A stretch of 64,000 bases of DNA from Sphingomonas sp. R647 (GTDB taxonomy: Bacteria > Pseudomonadota > Alphaproteobacteria > Sphingomonadales > Sphingomonadaceae): the NCBI RefSeq assembly GCF_020177055.1, contig NZ_JAIQXT010000003.1, positions 310,001 through 374,000 on the forward strand, given 5' to 3'. Position 1 is the stretch's first letter; each line of letters opens with the position of its first letter. The position numbers and the translations under genes were made by a program. The notes under the pieces were generated by a model. It was given only the letters and a program-made list of their open reading frames with translations, searched no databases and had not been told where the DNA came from. This document shows positions 54,846-64,000 of the stretch, piece after piece.

Positions 54846-55177
54846 CACTGCGGCTCGAACTTCTGCCCGGCGCGATCTCTGATCTTGATGCGATCTACGC
54901 TTATTCGGTCGAGCGATGGGGCGTCGGACAGGCAGATCTCTATCTTCGAGCGCTCAACGCGCGGATGCAGGGCTTGCGAACCTTTCCTGCTCTTGGGACG
55001 CCGCAGGACACGTTGCATACCGGACTGCGTCGGATCGGTGAGGGCAGCCACAGCATCTATTATCTCGCCCGCGACGAGACCGTGGTGATCGTGCGTGTCC
55101 TGCACGATCGCATGGATAAGAAACGCGCGCGTTTCACACTCCAGCAGCCCGTGCAGGATTTTCGGCCAGAGATGTAG
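54842..55177 (+). CDS. parE: Type II toxin, ParE family
   Basis: A 111-residue RelE/ParE-superfamily toxin. ParE members poison DNA gyrase. Family segments: LLPGAISDLDAIYAYSVERW, MQGLRTFPALGTPQDTL, and RRIGEGSHSIYYLARDETVVIVRVLHDRMD. The GTG at 54842 is preferred because it gives the usual N terminus and a 4-bp overlap with parD; the ATG at 54815 is possible. The pair is on the plus strand inside a minus-strand gene run. Confidence 0.87.
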   Translation: MTLRLELLPGAISDLDAIYAYSVERWGVGQADLYLRALNARMQGLRTFPALGTPQDTLHTGLRRIGEGSHSIYYLARDETVVIVRVLHDRMDKKRARFTLQQPVQDFRPEM

Positions 55178-55198
55178 CTGGCGGCGCGAGGCCGCCAG
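55178..55198. terminator. Bidirectional hairpin between parE and sdhA
   Basis: CTGGCGGC-GCGAG-GCCGCCAG begins right after the parE stop and ends 4 bp beyond the sdhA stop. It lacks a T-run but is well placed for convergent termination. Confidence 0.55.
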
Positions 55199-55202
55199 TC
55201 AC

Positions 55203-57005
55203 TCAATATACCCGCTTCTTCGGCTTGATATACTCGACCTCGTCGGTGAGCGTGTAGTCGTGCACCGGGCGATAATCGATCGCCACGCTGCCACCCTTGC
55301 CGCCCCAGCCGTCAAAGCTCGCCACGGTGTGCTTCATCCAGGTCGCGTCGTCGCGATCGGGGAAGTCCTCGTGCATATGGGCGCCGCGCGATTCCTTGCG
55401 GTTGTCGGCGCTGCGGATGGTGACGACGGCCTGGCTGATGAGGTTGTCCAGCTCCAGCGTCTCGATCAGGTCGGTGTTCCAGATCAGCGACCGGTCGGTC
55501 ACGCTGATATCGTTCATGCTCTGATAGACCGCGTCCATCTTTGTCACGCCCTCGGCGAGCAGCGCGGTGTCGCGGAACACCGCGGCGTTGCGCTGCATCG
55601 TGCGCTGCATTTCCGCGCGGATCTTGGCGGTCGACGTGCCGCCCTTGGCGTTGCGGAAATGGTCGAGGCGGGTGAGCGCAAACTCCTCCGACCCCTTGGG
55701 CAGTGGGTTGTGCGGCGTGTTGGGCTTGAGCAGCTCCTTGAGCCGCAGGCCGGTCGCACGGCCGAACACGACCAGATCGATCAGGCTGTTCGAGCCGAGG
55801 CGGTTGGCGCCGTGCACCGACACGCACGCCGCTTCACCGACCGCAAACAGGCCGGGGACGACCGCATCAGGGTTGCCGTCGCGCAGCTGCACGACTTCGC
55901 CATGATAGTTGGTCGGCACGCCGCCCATATTGTAGTGAACCGTCGGCACCACCGGCAGCGGCTTCTTGGTCAGGTCGACGCCTGCGAAGATCTTGCCCGT
56001 CTCGGTAATCCCCGGCAGCCGCTGTGCGAGCACATCGGCGGGAACATGGTCGAGGTGCAGGAAGATATGGTCGCTGTCCTTACCGACGCCGCGCCCCTCA
56101 CGGATCTCCATCGCCATCGAACGCGCGACGACGTCGCGGCTGGCGAGATCCTTGGCCGAGGGGGCGTAGCGCTCCATGAAGCGCTCGCCTTCGGAGTTGG
56201 TGAGGTACCCGCCTTCACCGCGCGCGCCTTCAGTGATCAGCACGCCGGCGCCATAGATGCCGGTCGGGTGGAACTGGACGAACTCCATGTCCTGCAGCGC
56301 GATGCCCGCGCGCAGCGCCATGCCGTTGCCGTCGCCGGTGCAGGTGTGGGCGCTGGTTGCCGACTGGTACACGCGCCCGCCGCCGCCGGTGGCGAGGACC
56401 ACGGCGTGCGAACGGAAGCGGTGGATGCTGCCATCCTCCATGCACATCGCGATCACGCCACGGCACGCACCGTTTTCCATGATCAGGTCGAGCGCAAAAT
56501 ATTCGACGAAGAAGTCCGCGTCATACTTCAACGACTGCTGATACAGCGCGTGCAGCATCGCGTGGCCGGTGCGGTCGGCCGCGGCGCAGGTGCGCTGCAC
56601 CGGGGGGCCTTCGCCCATATTCTGCATATGGCCGCCGAACGGACGCTGATAGATCGTCCCGTCGTCGTTGCGGCTGAACGGCACGCCGGCATGTTCCAGC
56701 TCGATCACCGCCGCCGGCGCTTCACGCACCATATATTCGATCGCGTCCTGGTCACCCAGCCAGTCCGACCCCTTGACGGTGTCGAACATGTGCCAGGTCC
56801 AGTGATCGGGCGAGTTGTTGCCGAGGCTCGCGGCAATACCGCCTTGCGCCGCGACGGTGTGCGACCGGGTCGGAAACACCTTGGTGATGCACGCGGTTTT
56901 CAGGCCCGCCTCGGCGCAGCCCATGGTTGCGCGCAGGCCCGAACCGCCTGCGCCGACGACGACGGCATCATAGCTGTGGTCGATGATCTTGTAGGCGGCG
57001 GACAT
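55203..57005 (-). CDS. sdhA: Succinate dehydrogenase flavoprotein subunit
   Basis: Oxidises succinate to fumarate with covalently bound FAD. The 600-residue protein has the FAD motif [16 protein letters not shown], the flavinylated His49 in [18 protein letters not shown], and the active-site region [20 protein letters not shown] and ARGEGGYL. The ATG shares one base with the sdhD stop (TGATG). It is not followed by sdhB as in the usual operon. Confidence 0.96.
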   Translation of the reverse strand: MSAAYKIIDHSYDAVVVGAGGSGLRATMGCAEAGLKTACITKVFPTRSHTVAAQGGIAASLGNNSPDHWTWHMFDTVKGSDWLGDQDAIEYMVREAPAAVIELEHAGVPFSRNDDGTIYQRPFGGHMQNMGEGPPVQRTCAAADRTGHAMLHALYQQSLKYDADFFVEYFALDLIMENGACRGVIAMCMEDGSIHRFRSHAVVLATGGGGRVYQSATSAHTCTGDGNGMALRAGIALQDMEFVQFHPTGIYGAGVLITEGARGEGGYLTNSEGERFMERYAPSAKDLASRDVVARSMAMEIREGRGVGKDSDHIFLHLDHVPADVLAQRLPGITETGKIFAGVDLTKKPLPVVPTVHYNMGGVPTNYHGEVVQLRDGNPDAVVPGLFAVGEAACVSVHGANRLGSNSLIDLVVFGRATGLRLKELLKPNTPHNPLPKGSEEFALTRLDHFRNAKGGTSTAKIRAEMQRTMQRNAAVFRDTALLAEGVTKMDAVYQSMNDISVTDRSLIWNTDLIETLELDNLISQAVVTIRSADNRKESRGAHMHEDFPDRDDATWMKHTVASFDGWGGKGGSVAIDYRPVHDYTLTDEVEYIKPKKRVY

Positions 57006-57403
57006 CAGGCGGGTGCTCCGGTGGTGACGGTGGTGAAGGCAATCTTGAGGATCGAGAAGATCGCGAAGACCGCGCCGCCGATGGCGAAGAAGTTGAGCAG
57101 CGTCATCAGCACGATGCGGCTGGCGTCGCGCGCGTAATCCTCGATCACGACCTGAAGCCCGGCCTTGAGGTGATAGAAGACGCTGAACACGAGCAGGATC
57201 ATCGGCACTGCGGCGACCGGCGCGGACAGCCACGCCTGCACGGTTTCATAGCCCAGGTCAGGCAGGCGGATCAGGCTGACGATCAGCCAGGTCATCAGCA
57301 ACAGGTTGGACCCCGCCGACATCCGTTGGTGCCACCAGTGATGCGTGCCCTCATGCGCAGAGCCGAGACCGCGGACGCGGCCGATGCTGGTTCCGGTGCC
57401 CAT
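57005..57403 (-). CDS. sdhD: Succinate dehydrogenase membrane anchor subunit
   Basis: A 132-residue subunit with three membrane helices that, with SdhC, binds heme b and quinone. It has the N-terminal [20 protein letters not shown] and the heme-ligand segment [20 protein letters not shown]. The start overlaps the sdhC stop by one base (TAATG). Confidence 0.92.
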   Translation of the reverse strand: MGTGTSIGRVRGLGSAHEGTHHWWHQRMSAGSNLLLMTWLIVSLIRLPDLGYETVQAWLSAPVAAVPMILLVFSVFYHLKAGLQVVIEDYARDASRIVLMTLLNFFAIGGAVFAIFSILKIAFTTVTTGAPA

Positions 57404-57867
57404 TACTTCGTCTCCACCGCGATCGGGGTTTCGGTCTTCGGTGCCTTGGCCAGTTCGCCATAGACGATCCAGCCCCACAGAGCAGTGGTCAGCGCGACCG
57501 CCACGATCATGGTCAGCACCGCAAAGCTCTTGTTCGTCTTCAGCTCATATCCGGCGCCGGCATCCAGGAAGAAGTGGCGGATGCCGGTCATCATGTGCTG
57601 GAAAAAGCTGAGCGTGAGCCCAACGCCAAGGATGTAGCCGATGACGTTTGGTGCGCCGCTTTCGACCGTCAGGCAGTCGAGAAACTTGGCGTAGCTTTCC
57701 GGACCCGAGGCCAATGCGCACAGCCACCACAGGAACACGCCGACCCCGACGGTCGCCATTCCGCTGCCGGTCGCGCGGTGCAGGATCGAGACCAGCATGT
57801 GCGGCCCCCATTTCCAGACCTGGAGATGGGGTGAGAGCGGGCGGTTGATGTTGCGGGCCTTGGCCAC
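57403..57867 (-). CDS. sdhC: Succinate dehydrogenase cytochrome b556 subunit
   Basis: A 154-residue subunit with the SdhC signatures RPLSPHLQVWKWGPHMLVSI and LHRATGSG, and the heme-binding HMMTGIRHFFLDAGAG. Three membrane helices are visible. Start is a GTG at 57867 preceded by GGGGAC; the open frame beyond is not needed. It is the first gene of sdhCDA. Confidence 0.92.
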   Translation of the reverse strand: MAKARNINRPLSPHLQVWKWGPHMLVSILHRATGSGMATVGVGVFLWWLCALASGPESYAKFLDCLTVESGAPNVIGYILGVGLTLSFFQHMMTGIRHFFLDAGAGYELKTNKSFAVLTMIVAVALTTALWGWIVYGELAKAPKTETPIAVETK

Positions 57868-58032
57868 GACGTGTCCCCTATGATTTGCGCCTCCAAATAG
57901 CCCCCCGCGTCGCCGATGCAAGAAGCTACCCAGCAAATCATCTGTCCCTAACCCACCCTTAACCACTTCGCTTGTAGCGTTGTGAGTAAGGCCCGGTGCG
58001 AAGTGCGTCCGGGACAATGGGGGACTGTTTCC

Positions 58033-59403
58033 GTGACTCGAGCGCGAGCGAACACCGATATGCCCGCAACCGGAGCGATGAGCGCGCGGATCGACATCGC
58101 CGCGCGGTTGCGGATTTTCGATTTTGACGGGTCGATGGACCGCCTGAGTCGCGACGTGTGGAACCTGCTGGAGCCCGAGATTAGGTCGGTGTCCGAAGCC
58201 TATTGGCAGCAATGGCTGCGCTGCTTTGCCGATGAACGCGACTGGGCGCCCGACGATACGCAGAAGATGATCGATGTGGGTATCGTGTTCCTGCGTAACC
58301 GCTTTCTCGACACGCGTGGCCGCGCCTGGATCGAATCGATCGAACGCTCGGTGGCCGCGGCCTATGGCGCCGATGTGGCTCCGACCGCGCTACTGTCGAT
58401 GATCAACGCAAGTGACCGCGCCGCGCTTGAGGTGCTGGTGCGTCGGGTCGAGCCGGGCGATGCGCGCCTGTCCACATTCATCGACACGCTGATGCGTCTG
58501 TCCGCGCTGGAGAGCGACATCACGGTCGAAATCTACAACCTCTACCGCGAATACAGCGCGCAGGTGGCGCGCGACCGCCTCGCCAGCCAGTTCCGCGACT
58601 CGATCGGCACGACCGTGGAGCGCGCGTCGAGCGAGGGTGAGGCGCTGCGTGCGCAGGCCAGCCATACGTCGTCTGCGGCGCGCGGTATGCTCGGCAAAGC
58701 GAGCGAGGTCGCTGCCGCCGCCGAACAATCGGCGCTGGCGATGCGCGAGGCCGCGCACACCGCCGCCGGCCTGATCCGCGCGATTGAGGATGCACGCACC
58801 GAAGTCGAGGTTGCCGCCGATGTCGCGACGCGCGCGTCGGCGCAGGCCGGCGAAGCGGTGGCGATGAGCGAAATGCTGTCCGACCATGCCAAGTCGATCG
58901 AATCGATCCTGGGCCTGATCCGCGACATTGCCGGCCAGACCAACCTCCTCGCGCTGAATGCGACGATCGAGGCGGCGCGCGCGGGCGATGCCGGGCGCGG
59001 CTTTGCGGTGGTGGCGCAGGAGGTGAAGAGCCTCGCCAACCAGACCGCGCGGGCGACCGACGATATCGCGGGCAAGATCGCAGCGATCCAGTCCGCGACG
59101 CGCGGTACAGTCGAAACCAACGCCTCGATCCGCAACACCGTCCAGGAAGTTCAGGCCAGTGCCGACCGCATCCGCGGCGCGATGGAGGTTCAGGCGCAGA
59201 CGGTGACGGCGATCACTGCGGCAGTCGATGAGACTGCGCTGGCTGCCGACTCGATGTCCGCCACGATCGGTGCGATCCGCGAGGACACCGAAAGCGTCGC
59301 CAGCGATATCGAGCGGGTCGGTCAGGGCTTTGCCGCACTCGATGCCGAACTGGGTGCACTCAAGAACAGCGCGGGCGAATTCGTCGCAAAAGTCGCTGCA
59401 TGA
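58033..59403 (+). CDS. Soluble globin-coupled chemoreceptor, degenerate heme site
   Basis: A 456-residue methyl-accepting chemotaxis protein without membrane helices. Residues about 22-180 fit the protoglobin fold ([20 protein letters not shown]), but the position of the proximal heme His is Ala110 ([16 protein letters not shown]), so heme binding is probably lost. Residues about 200-456 form the signalling coiled coil with tip [20 protein letters not shown] and [21 protein letters not shown] lies before the GTG at 58033; an ATG at 58060 is an alternative. The next gene is a paralog 12 bp downstream. Confidence 0.8.
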   Translation: MTRARANTDMPATGAMSARIDIAARLRIFDFDGSMDRLSRDVWNLLEPEIRSVSEAYWQQWLRCFADERDWAPDDTQKMIDVGIVFLRNRFLDTRGRAWIESIERSVAAAYGADVAPTALLSMINASDRAALEVLVRRVEPGDARLSTFIDTLMRLSALESDITVEIYNLYREYSAQVARDRLASQFRDSIGTTVERASSEGEALRAQASHTSSAARGMLGKASEVAAAAEQSALAMREAAHTAAGLIRAIEDARTEVEVAADVATRASAQAGEAVAMSEMLSDHAKSIESILGLIRDIAGQTNLLALNATIEAARAGDAGRGFAVVAQEVKSLANQTARATDDIAGKIAAIQSATRGTVETNASIRNTVQEVQASADRIRGAMEVQAQTVTAITAAVDETALAADSMSATIGAIREDTESVASDIERVGQGFAALDAELGALKNSAGEFVAKVAA

Positions 59404-59415
59404 TGGAGGGGATCA

Positions 59416-60780
59416 ATGGCCGGAGCCAGGGAGCTTGGGCAATGGAGCGGCGACGATCGCCCCATTGCCGAGCGAATTCGCGACTATGACTGGGACGGCG
59501 CGATTACCGGGGGCTGCGCGCGCATTGCCGAACTGATTGGCGACGATTTCGAGACGATCGCACGCGGCTTTTGGGATCATTATCTGTCGCTGCCGGCGAC
59601 AGCGCATATCCGCAGCTACTTCGTAGGCGCGCGGCTCGATGAGCAGATCGTGCTCAGCACGCGCTACACCCGCGTCAAATATTCGCGCCCGTTCGACGCC
59701 GAGTGGGTCGAAATGGCCGGCAAACATGCTGACGACTCGCACCGTGCGCGGATTCCGTTGCCCGCCTTGCTGTCGGCCTTTGCCTTTGCGCATGCGCGGA
59801 CGTTCGAGATATTGGGCAATCGCCTGCCTGACGATGTTGCGGGCTTTCGCCAGTTGAGCGATGTCGCAACCCGCATGTCGATGCTTGAGGCGGATTTCAT
59901 GGCCTCGCGGCTCGGTATCCGCGATGCTGAACTCGCCCGGCGGGCGCGTCAGGGCCAGTCGGACCGCTTTCGCGCCGATATCGCGGGGACGATCGACATG
60001 ACCAGCACGCTGGGCGCGCGGGTGCGCGATCAGGCGCGCGGCGCGGCGAACGCGGCGCGCGGGATGCAGGGCAAGACCAACGAAGTCGCCGCCGCCGCCG
60101 AGCAATCAGCGCTGGCGATGCGTGAGGCGGCGTCGACCGCTGCCGGCCTGATCCGCGCGATCGAGGATGCGCGCGCCGAGGTCGATGTGGCGGGCGATGT
60201 CGCCCAGCGCGCCAGCCGCCATGCGAGCGAAGCGGTGATGATGAGCGCGACGCTGGCGGGCCATGCCCAGTCGATCGAATCGATCCTGGGCCTGATCCGC
60301 GACATTGCGGGGCAAACCAATTTGCTCGCGCTGAACGCGACGATTGAGGCAGCGCGGGCGGGGGATGCCGGGCGCGGCTTTGCCGTCGTCGCGCAGGAGG
60401 TGAAGAGCCTCGCCAGCCAGACCGCACGCGCGACCGATGATATCGCCGCAAAGATCGCCGCGATCCAGGCGGCGACCGACCAGACGGTGGCCACCAACAC
60501 CACGATCCGCGCCACGGTGAGCGAGGTGCAGGCGAGCGCCGACCGCATCCGCGACGCGATGGCGATGCAGGCGCAGACGGTCACCGCGATTACCGCGGCT
60601 GTCGATGAAACTGCGCTGGCGGCGGATTCGATGTCCGCCACGATCGGCGCGATCCGTGAGGACAGCCATGCGGTGGCGGGCGAGATCGACTCGCTCGAAA
60701 CCGCATTTGGCGAGATCGATGAACGGCTCGGCCAGCTCAGCGATGCGGCGACCAGCTTCTCGGCCAGCGTGGCGGCCTAA
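59416..60780 (+). CDS. Soluble globin-coupled chemoreceptor (HemAT-like)
   Basis: A 454-residue cytoplasmic chemoreceptor. The N-terminal domain (about 20-180) resembles the globin sensor of Hem[17 protein letters not shown] places His109 where the proximal heme ligand is expected, so oxygen sensing is plausible. The signalling domain (about 200-454) is nearly identical in sequence to that of the upstream paralog ([20 protein letters not shown]). AGGGG precedes the ATG. No CheA/CheW/CheY genes lie nearby. Confidence 0.82.
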   Translation: MAGARELGQWSGDDRPIAERIRDYDWDGAITGGCARIAELIGDDFETIARGFWDHYLSLPATAHIRSYFVGARLDEQIVLSTRYTRVKYSRPFDAEWVEMAGKHADDSHRARIPLPALLSAFAFAHARTFEILGNRLPDDVAGFRQLSDVATRMSMLEADFMASRLGIRDAELARRARQGQSDRFRADIAGTIDMTSTLGARVRDQARGAANAARGMQGKTNEVAAAAEQSALAMREAASTAAGLIRAIEDARAEVDVAGDVAQRASRHASEAVMMSATLAGHAQSIESILGLIRDIAGQTNLLALNATIEAARAGDAGRGFAVVAQEVKSLASQTARATDDIAAKIAAIQAATDQTVATNTTIRATVSEVQASADRIRDAMAMQAQTVTAITAAVDETALAADSMSATIGAIREDSHAVAGEIDSLETAFGEIDERLGQLSDAATSFSASVAA

Positions 60781-60792
60781 ACTTCCTAATCT

Positions 60793-61021
60793 CCCTCCCG
60801 CTTGCGGGAGGGGCTAGGGGAGGGCCTGTCCAAGCATGCAATCAAACGCCCCGTTCGCCGTGATGATCAGGTCGCCAAAGCACCCAGCTTTGGCTGAAAC
60901 GTCCGGGGGACGTTTCACCTGATCATTGTCGAAGGGCCGCAGTACAACAGATGTTTGGAACGACCCTTCGACAGGCTCAGGGCAAACGGCTGTTAAGTGC
61001 CCTCCCGCAAGCGGGAGGGGA
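60793..61021. repeat. Composite intergenic repeat cluster
   Basis: Outer inverted copies of the CCCTCCCGCTTGCGGGAGGG family (60793-60825 and 61000-61021), as between the metH genes. Inside are a CCCTTCGACAGGCTCAGGGC copy (60964-60989), a partial inverted CCCTTCGACA copy ending at 60937, and the three-way-junction element. No gene is seen. Confidence 0.75.
60864..60925. repeat. Three-way-junction-forming element
   Basis: Outer arms TGATCAGGT (60864-60872) and ACCTGATCA (60917-60925) close two perfect hairpins: CCAAAGC-ACCCA-GCTTTGG (60875-60893) and GAAACGTCC-GGG-GGACGTTTC (60896-60916). All 25 base pairs are Watson-Crick, and only four unpaired bases lie in the junction. Confidence 0.8.
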
Positions 61022-61070
61022 GACTCGAGCAGGGGTGACGGACCGCCAAGTTGCGACTAACCGGGTCGCC

Positions 61071-61772
61071 ATGACGACCCATATCCTAGTCACCGGCGCC
61101 AGCCGCGGCATCGGCGCCGCGATCCTCTCCAGCTTTGATGGCCGTGACGTGCGCGCGGTCGGGCAGGGGACGGCGAGCGGCATTCCCGCCGACTTCACCG
61201 ACCCGGCTGCGCCCGCCGCCCTGTGGCAGGCCGCGCTCGACCAGCTCGACGGGCGGGTCGACGTGCTGGTCAACAATGCTGGGATTTTCGAGGCCGCGCC
61301 GATCGACCTCGACGACGATGTCTGGCTCGCCGCATGGGAGCGGACGATGCAGGTCAATTTGACCGCCTCGGCTCAGCTCAGCCGCTTTGCGGTCAGGCAC
61401 TGGCAGGAGCGGGGCGAGGGTGGTCGTCTGATCAACATCGCCAGCCGCGCCGCCTATCGCGGTGACTCGCCGGCGCACTGGCACTATGCCGCGTCGAAGG
61501 CGGGCATGATCGGCATGACCAAGAGCATCGCGCGCGGCTATGCGAAGGAAGGCATCCTCGCCTTCGCCATCTGCCCCGGCTTCACCATGACCGGAATGGC
61601 CGAGGATTATCTCGCGAGCCGCGGCGGCGACAAATTGCTCGCCGACATCCCGCTCGGCCGTGTCGCAATGCCCGATGAGGTCGCGACCATGGCCCGCTTC
61701 TGCGCGCTGGAGGCCCCGGCGTCGATGACCGGCGCGGTGCTCGACGTGAACGGGGCGAGCTATGTCCGCTAA
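61071..61772 (+). CDS. Short-chain dehydrogenase/reductase
   Basis: A 233-residue NAD(P)-dependent oxidoreductase. The cofactor motif is TGASRGIG, followed by NNAGIF. The catalytic Ser is in NIASRAAYRG, and the YxxxK is in WHYAASKAGMIGMT. The C-terminal ASMTGAVLDVNGASYVR is typical of FabG-like SDRs. The substrate is not evident. The start at 61071 gives the canonical N terminus; it overlaps the beta-lactamase gene by 11 bp at its end. Confidence 0.88.
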   Translation: MTTHILVTGASRGIGAAILSSFDGRDVRAVGQGTASGIPADFTDPAAPAALWQAALDQLDGRVDVLVNNAGIFEAAPIDLDDDVWLAAWERTMQVNLTASAQLSRFAVRHWQERGEGGRLINIASRAAYRGDSPAHWHYAASKAGMIGMTKSIARGYAKEGILAFAICPGFTMTGMAEDYLASRGGDKLLADIPLGRVAMPDEVATMARFCALEAPASMTGAVLDVNGASYVR

Positions 61773-62661
61773 AGGTGCGCTGCTCGCCGCAATGCTCGGC
61801 GGATGCGCGGCGGCGGCACCCGCCCCTCAGGCAAGCGCACCCGCTGCGGGCGTGTCGGGCAAGGAGCATGTGGCCCAGTGCAAGGACCGCGACGGGTGGA
61901 GCGATGCGGCGCCGCCGGTTCAGGTTTACGCCGATGTCTGGCAGGTCGGCACCTGCGGCATCGTCGCGCTGCTGGTCACATCGGACGCGGGCCATATTCT
62001 GATCGACGCCGCGACCGACAAGGCCGCGCCCGGCATCGCGCGCAATATCGAGCGGCTCGGGTTCAAGCTGTCCGACGTGAAGATCATCCTCAACGGGCAT
62101 GAGCATCTCGACCATGCCGGCGGGATCGGCGCGCTCCAGCGGATGACCGGCGCGCGCCTGCTCGCCCGCGCCCCCGCGCGCGCTGCGCTGGAAAGCGGCG
62201 AAGCGTCGGCGGACGATCCGCAGCTTGGCATGAACCCCAAATTCCCTGGCGCGCGCGTCGACGGCATCGTCGCGGACGGCGAGGTGGTGCGGCTCGGCCC
62301 GCTCGCGCTCACCGCCCATGCGACGCCCGGCCATACGCCCGGATCGACCAGCTGGTCGTGGCGCAGTTGCGCGGGCGCGGAGTGCCGGAACATCGTCTAT
62401 GCCGACAGCATCAGCGCGCTGTCCAACGACAGCTATCGCTTCTCCGACCACACAGCCTATGTCGCCGCCTTCCGCGCCGGGCTTGACCGGCTGGCGGGGC
62501 TGGATTGCGATATCCTGATCACCCCACACCCCGGCGCGAGCGACTTCCACGCGCGCCTCGCCGGAAGCGCGCCGCTGGTCGATGCCAAGGCATGCGCCAA
62601 CTATGCCGCCGGAGGACGCGCACGGCTGGATGCACGGCTGGCGAAGGAGAGCGGACGATGA
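61762..62661 (+). CDS. Subclass B3 metallo-beta-lactamase (lipoprotein)
   Basis: A 299-residue metallo-beta-lactamase-fold enzyme of subclass B3, predicted to hydrolyse beta-lactams in the periplasm. All B3 zinc ligands are visible: His113, His115, Asp117 and His118 in NGHEHLDHAGG, His191 in TPGHTPGSTSWSW, and His256 in LITPHPGASD. The lipobox LGGC (Cys15) indicates a lipoprotein. The start lies inside the SDR gene, and the next gene overlaps the stop (ATGA). No LysR-type ampR is adjacent. Activity on drugs is inferred from family only. Confidence 0.88.
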   Translation: MSAKGALLAAMLGGCAAAAPAPQASAPAAGVSGKEHVAQCKDRDGWSDAAPPVQVYADVWQVGTCGIVALLVTSDAGHILIDAATDKAAPGIARNIERLGFKLSDVKIILNGHEHLDHAGGIGALQRMTGARLLARAPARAALESGEASADDPQLGMNPKFPGARVDGIVADGEVVRLGPLALTAHATPGHTPGSTSWSWRSCAGAECRNIVYADSISALSNDSYRFSDHTAYVAAFRAGLDRLAGLDCDILITPHPGASDFHARLAGSAPLVDAKACANYAAGGRARLDARLAKESGR

Positions 62662-63377
62662 CCGAAGTGGTGAAGCGGGGCGGTGCCGGGCGGTTGTTGA
62701 TCTGGATCTTCGCGGGGGTCGGTCTGCTCGCCGCGGTCGCGGTGATTTGGCTGGCGGCGATGCTGATCGGTACGGGGCGGTTCAGTCGCAGCCACGACCC
62801 CGCTCCGGTCGCGGTCAAGGGGCAGACGGCCCCCTTTTCGGTGCAGGATGTCCGCGATGTGCGGGGGACCGGGCTGGTCCAACTCGCCATCGGCATTCCG
62901 GGGCGGGTTGGCAAAGTCGCCTCATCTTCGGGTCGCTATGATTTCGATCATCGCAACCTGATTCTGCTCGACAAGGCGACAGGTGCGAGCCGCAAGCTGC
63001 TTCCCGACAACAACCGTAGCATTATGGAATTTCGCTTCCTGCCTGCGGTCGCCGCACTCGATGGCGCGCAGCGGCGGGGCGAGGAATATATCGAGGAGGA
63101 CCCAGATGAGGCGGATGGCAAGAGGGTGCCGCCCGCGGCCTATTATGTTCTCGCCGTCGCTCAGGCCGACCTGACCAAGCAGGATGTGCTGGTTGGCAAC
63201 ATTTCCGACGGTCGGCAGGCATTCCTGCTCAAGAACCTCGACGGCATCGATCGCATGTGGATGCTGACTCCCACGCGATTGGCGCTGGTGGTGCGCGAAG
63301 GCATGGCGGTTCACTACAAAGTGATCGACGTGCCCACGCTTAAGCTGGTCCTCGCCCGGCCAGTGGAGATCGGCTGA
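62658..63377 (+). CDS. Membrane-anchored hypothetical protein
   Basis: A 239-residue protein with a single N-terminal membrane helix (LLIWIFAGVGLLAAVAVIWLAAMLI) and a periplasmic beta-rich domain of about 195 residues. That domain has segments such as NLILLDKATGASRKLLPDNN and TRLALVVREGMAVHYKVIDV, reminiscent of a beta-propeller fragment. AAGGAGA precedes the ATG. It overlaps the beta-lactamase stop by 4 bp and shares one base with the prmA start. Function unknown. Confidence 0.65.
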   Translation: MTEVVKRGGAGRLLIWIFAGVGLLAAVAVIWLAAMLIGTGRFSRSHDPAPVAVKGQTAPFSVQDVRDVRGTGLVQLAIGIPGRVGKVASSSGRYDFDHRNLILLDKATGASRKLLPDNNRSIMEFRFLPAVAALDGAQRRGEEYIEEDPDEADGKRVPPAAYYVLAVAQADLTKQDVLVGNISDGRQAFLLKNLDGIDRMWMLTPTRLALVVREGMAVHYKVIDVPTLKLVLARPVEIG

Positions 63378-64000
63378 TGACCAGCTGGAAACTGACCCTG
63401 CCCTGCACGCGTGACGAGGCCGAGGCGATCGATTTCGAGGGTGCGGAGCTGCTCGGCATCGATCCTGCGCCGGTGTTGCTGACCAGCGAGACGATCCCCG
63501 ACGATCCACTTGCGTGGCAGCTGGAGGCCTATTTCGAAGCGAAGCCGGGCAAGGCCGACATCGCCGCAATCCGCACGCTGGCTCCCAGCGCGAAGAAGGC
63601 GAAGGAGGTCATCGAGCAGATCCCGGACGAGGATTGGGTGACGCTGAGTCAGCAGGGGATCGCGCCGGTTCATGCCGGGCGCTTCTATGTCCACACCTCG
63701 ACCAATCGGGGCGAGGTGCCTGAGGGCGCCAAGACCTTCCAGATCGAGGCTAGCCGGGCATTCGGCACCGGCACGCACGAGACTACCGCCGGCTGCCTGC
63801 GCACGCTCGACGCGATGCGCGCGCGGGGCGAGCGGGTCGACAATCTCATCGATATCGGCACCGGCACCGGTCTGCTCGCCTTTGCCGCGATGCATTTGTG
63901 GCCGCGCGCCTATGCCACCGCATCGGACATCGATCCGGTGTCGGTCGAGGTGACGGCGGAGAATGCCGCGATCAACGGCGTGCCGCTCGGCGTGATGCAG
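63377..64000 (+). CDS. prmA: Ribosomal protein L11 methyltransferase, 3' part outside window
   Basis: Methylates ribosomal protein L11 using SAM. The visible 208 codons include the N-terminal substrate-recognition domain and the start of the methyltransferase fold: FGTGTHETTAGCLRTLD, SAM motif LIDIGTGTGLLAFAA, and SDIDPVSVEVTAENA. The full length should be about 300 residues; the remainder is off the right edge. It shares one base with the upstream stop (TGATG). Confidence 0.92.
   Translation, partial: MTSWKLTLPCTRDEAEAIDFEGAELLGIDPAPVLLTSETIPDDPLAWQLEAYFEAKPGKADIAAIRTLAPSAKKAKEVIEQIPDEDWVTLSQQGIAPVHAGRFYVHTSTNRGEVPEGAKTFQIEASRAFGTGTHETTAGCLRTLDAMRARGERVDNLIDIGTGTGLLAFAAMHLWPRAYATASDIDPVSVEVTAENAAINGVPLGVMQ

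Overview
The window is a dense, GC-rich (roughly two-thirds G+C by eye) bacterial chromosome segment. Gene content and protein style point to Alphaproteobacteria, order Sphingomonadales, probably Sphingomonas or a close relative. The support is a methionine synthase split into two genes, an UrcA-family protein, a BamD-RecN pair, class C/D/A/B succinate dehydrogenase genes, an ArsR-ArsI-ArsC-Acr3 operon, and many short inverted repeats of the CCCTTCGACAAGCTCAGGGC type between genes. No rRNA, tRNA, CRISPR array, transposase, integrase or phage module was seen.

Layout. 1-1.9 kb: recN (cut by the window edge) and bamD. 2-4.6 kb: manA and small secreted or membrane proteins. 4.7-10.9 kb: a minus-strand run of cell-wall hydrolase, TonB-like protein, M16 peptidase and tgt. 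10.9-16.9 kb: cupin, HAD phosphatase, CDF zinc exporter, EF-hand protein, queA, cyclophilin, coaD, ispA and xseB. 17-24.2 kb: aldehyde dehydrogenase, a low-GC DUF2971 gene that looks acquired, an acyl-CoA ligase, a diguanylate cyclase and secreted proteins. 24.5-33.8 kb: clpA, quinone oxidoreductase, the YqiJ/flotillin pair, GST, and an LpxH-like phosphoesterase with a glycosyltransferase. 34-39.8 kb: a methionine-cycle operon (SahR-like regulator, metF, split metH) behind a perfect 22-bp palindrome. 39.9-48.9 kb: a nine-repeat TPR protein, SLC13 transporter, arsenic operon, transglutaminase, and a VOC/HxlR divergent pair. 48.9-57.9 kb: zapE, thioesterase, sdhB, then about 4 kb of unrelated genes (creD, ClpP-like protein, C13 peptidase, ParDE), then sdhA-sdhD-sdhC. 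58-60.8 kb: two soluble globin-coupled chemoreceptors in tandem. 61-64 kb: SDR, B3 metallo-beta-lactamase, a membrane protein and prmA (cut by the window edge).

Most of the window is housekeeping. The items most worth a second look are: a tRNA-guanine transglycosylase that lacks the zinc-binding cysteines of its family; the SahR-type methionine regulon with its operator; paired globin-coupled chemoreceptors of which only one keeps the proximal histidine; a perfect three-way-junction repeat at 60864-60925; the lone DUF2971 gene; and the protease/toxin-antitoxin cargo that separates sdhB from sdhCDA.
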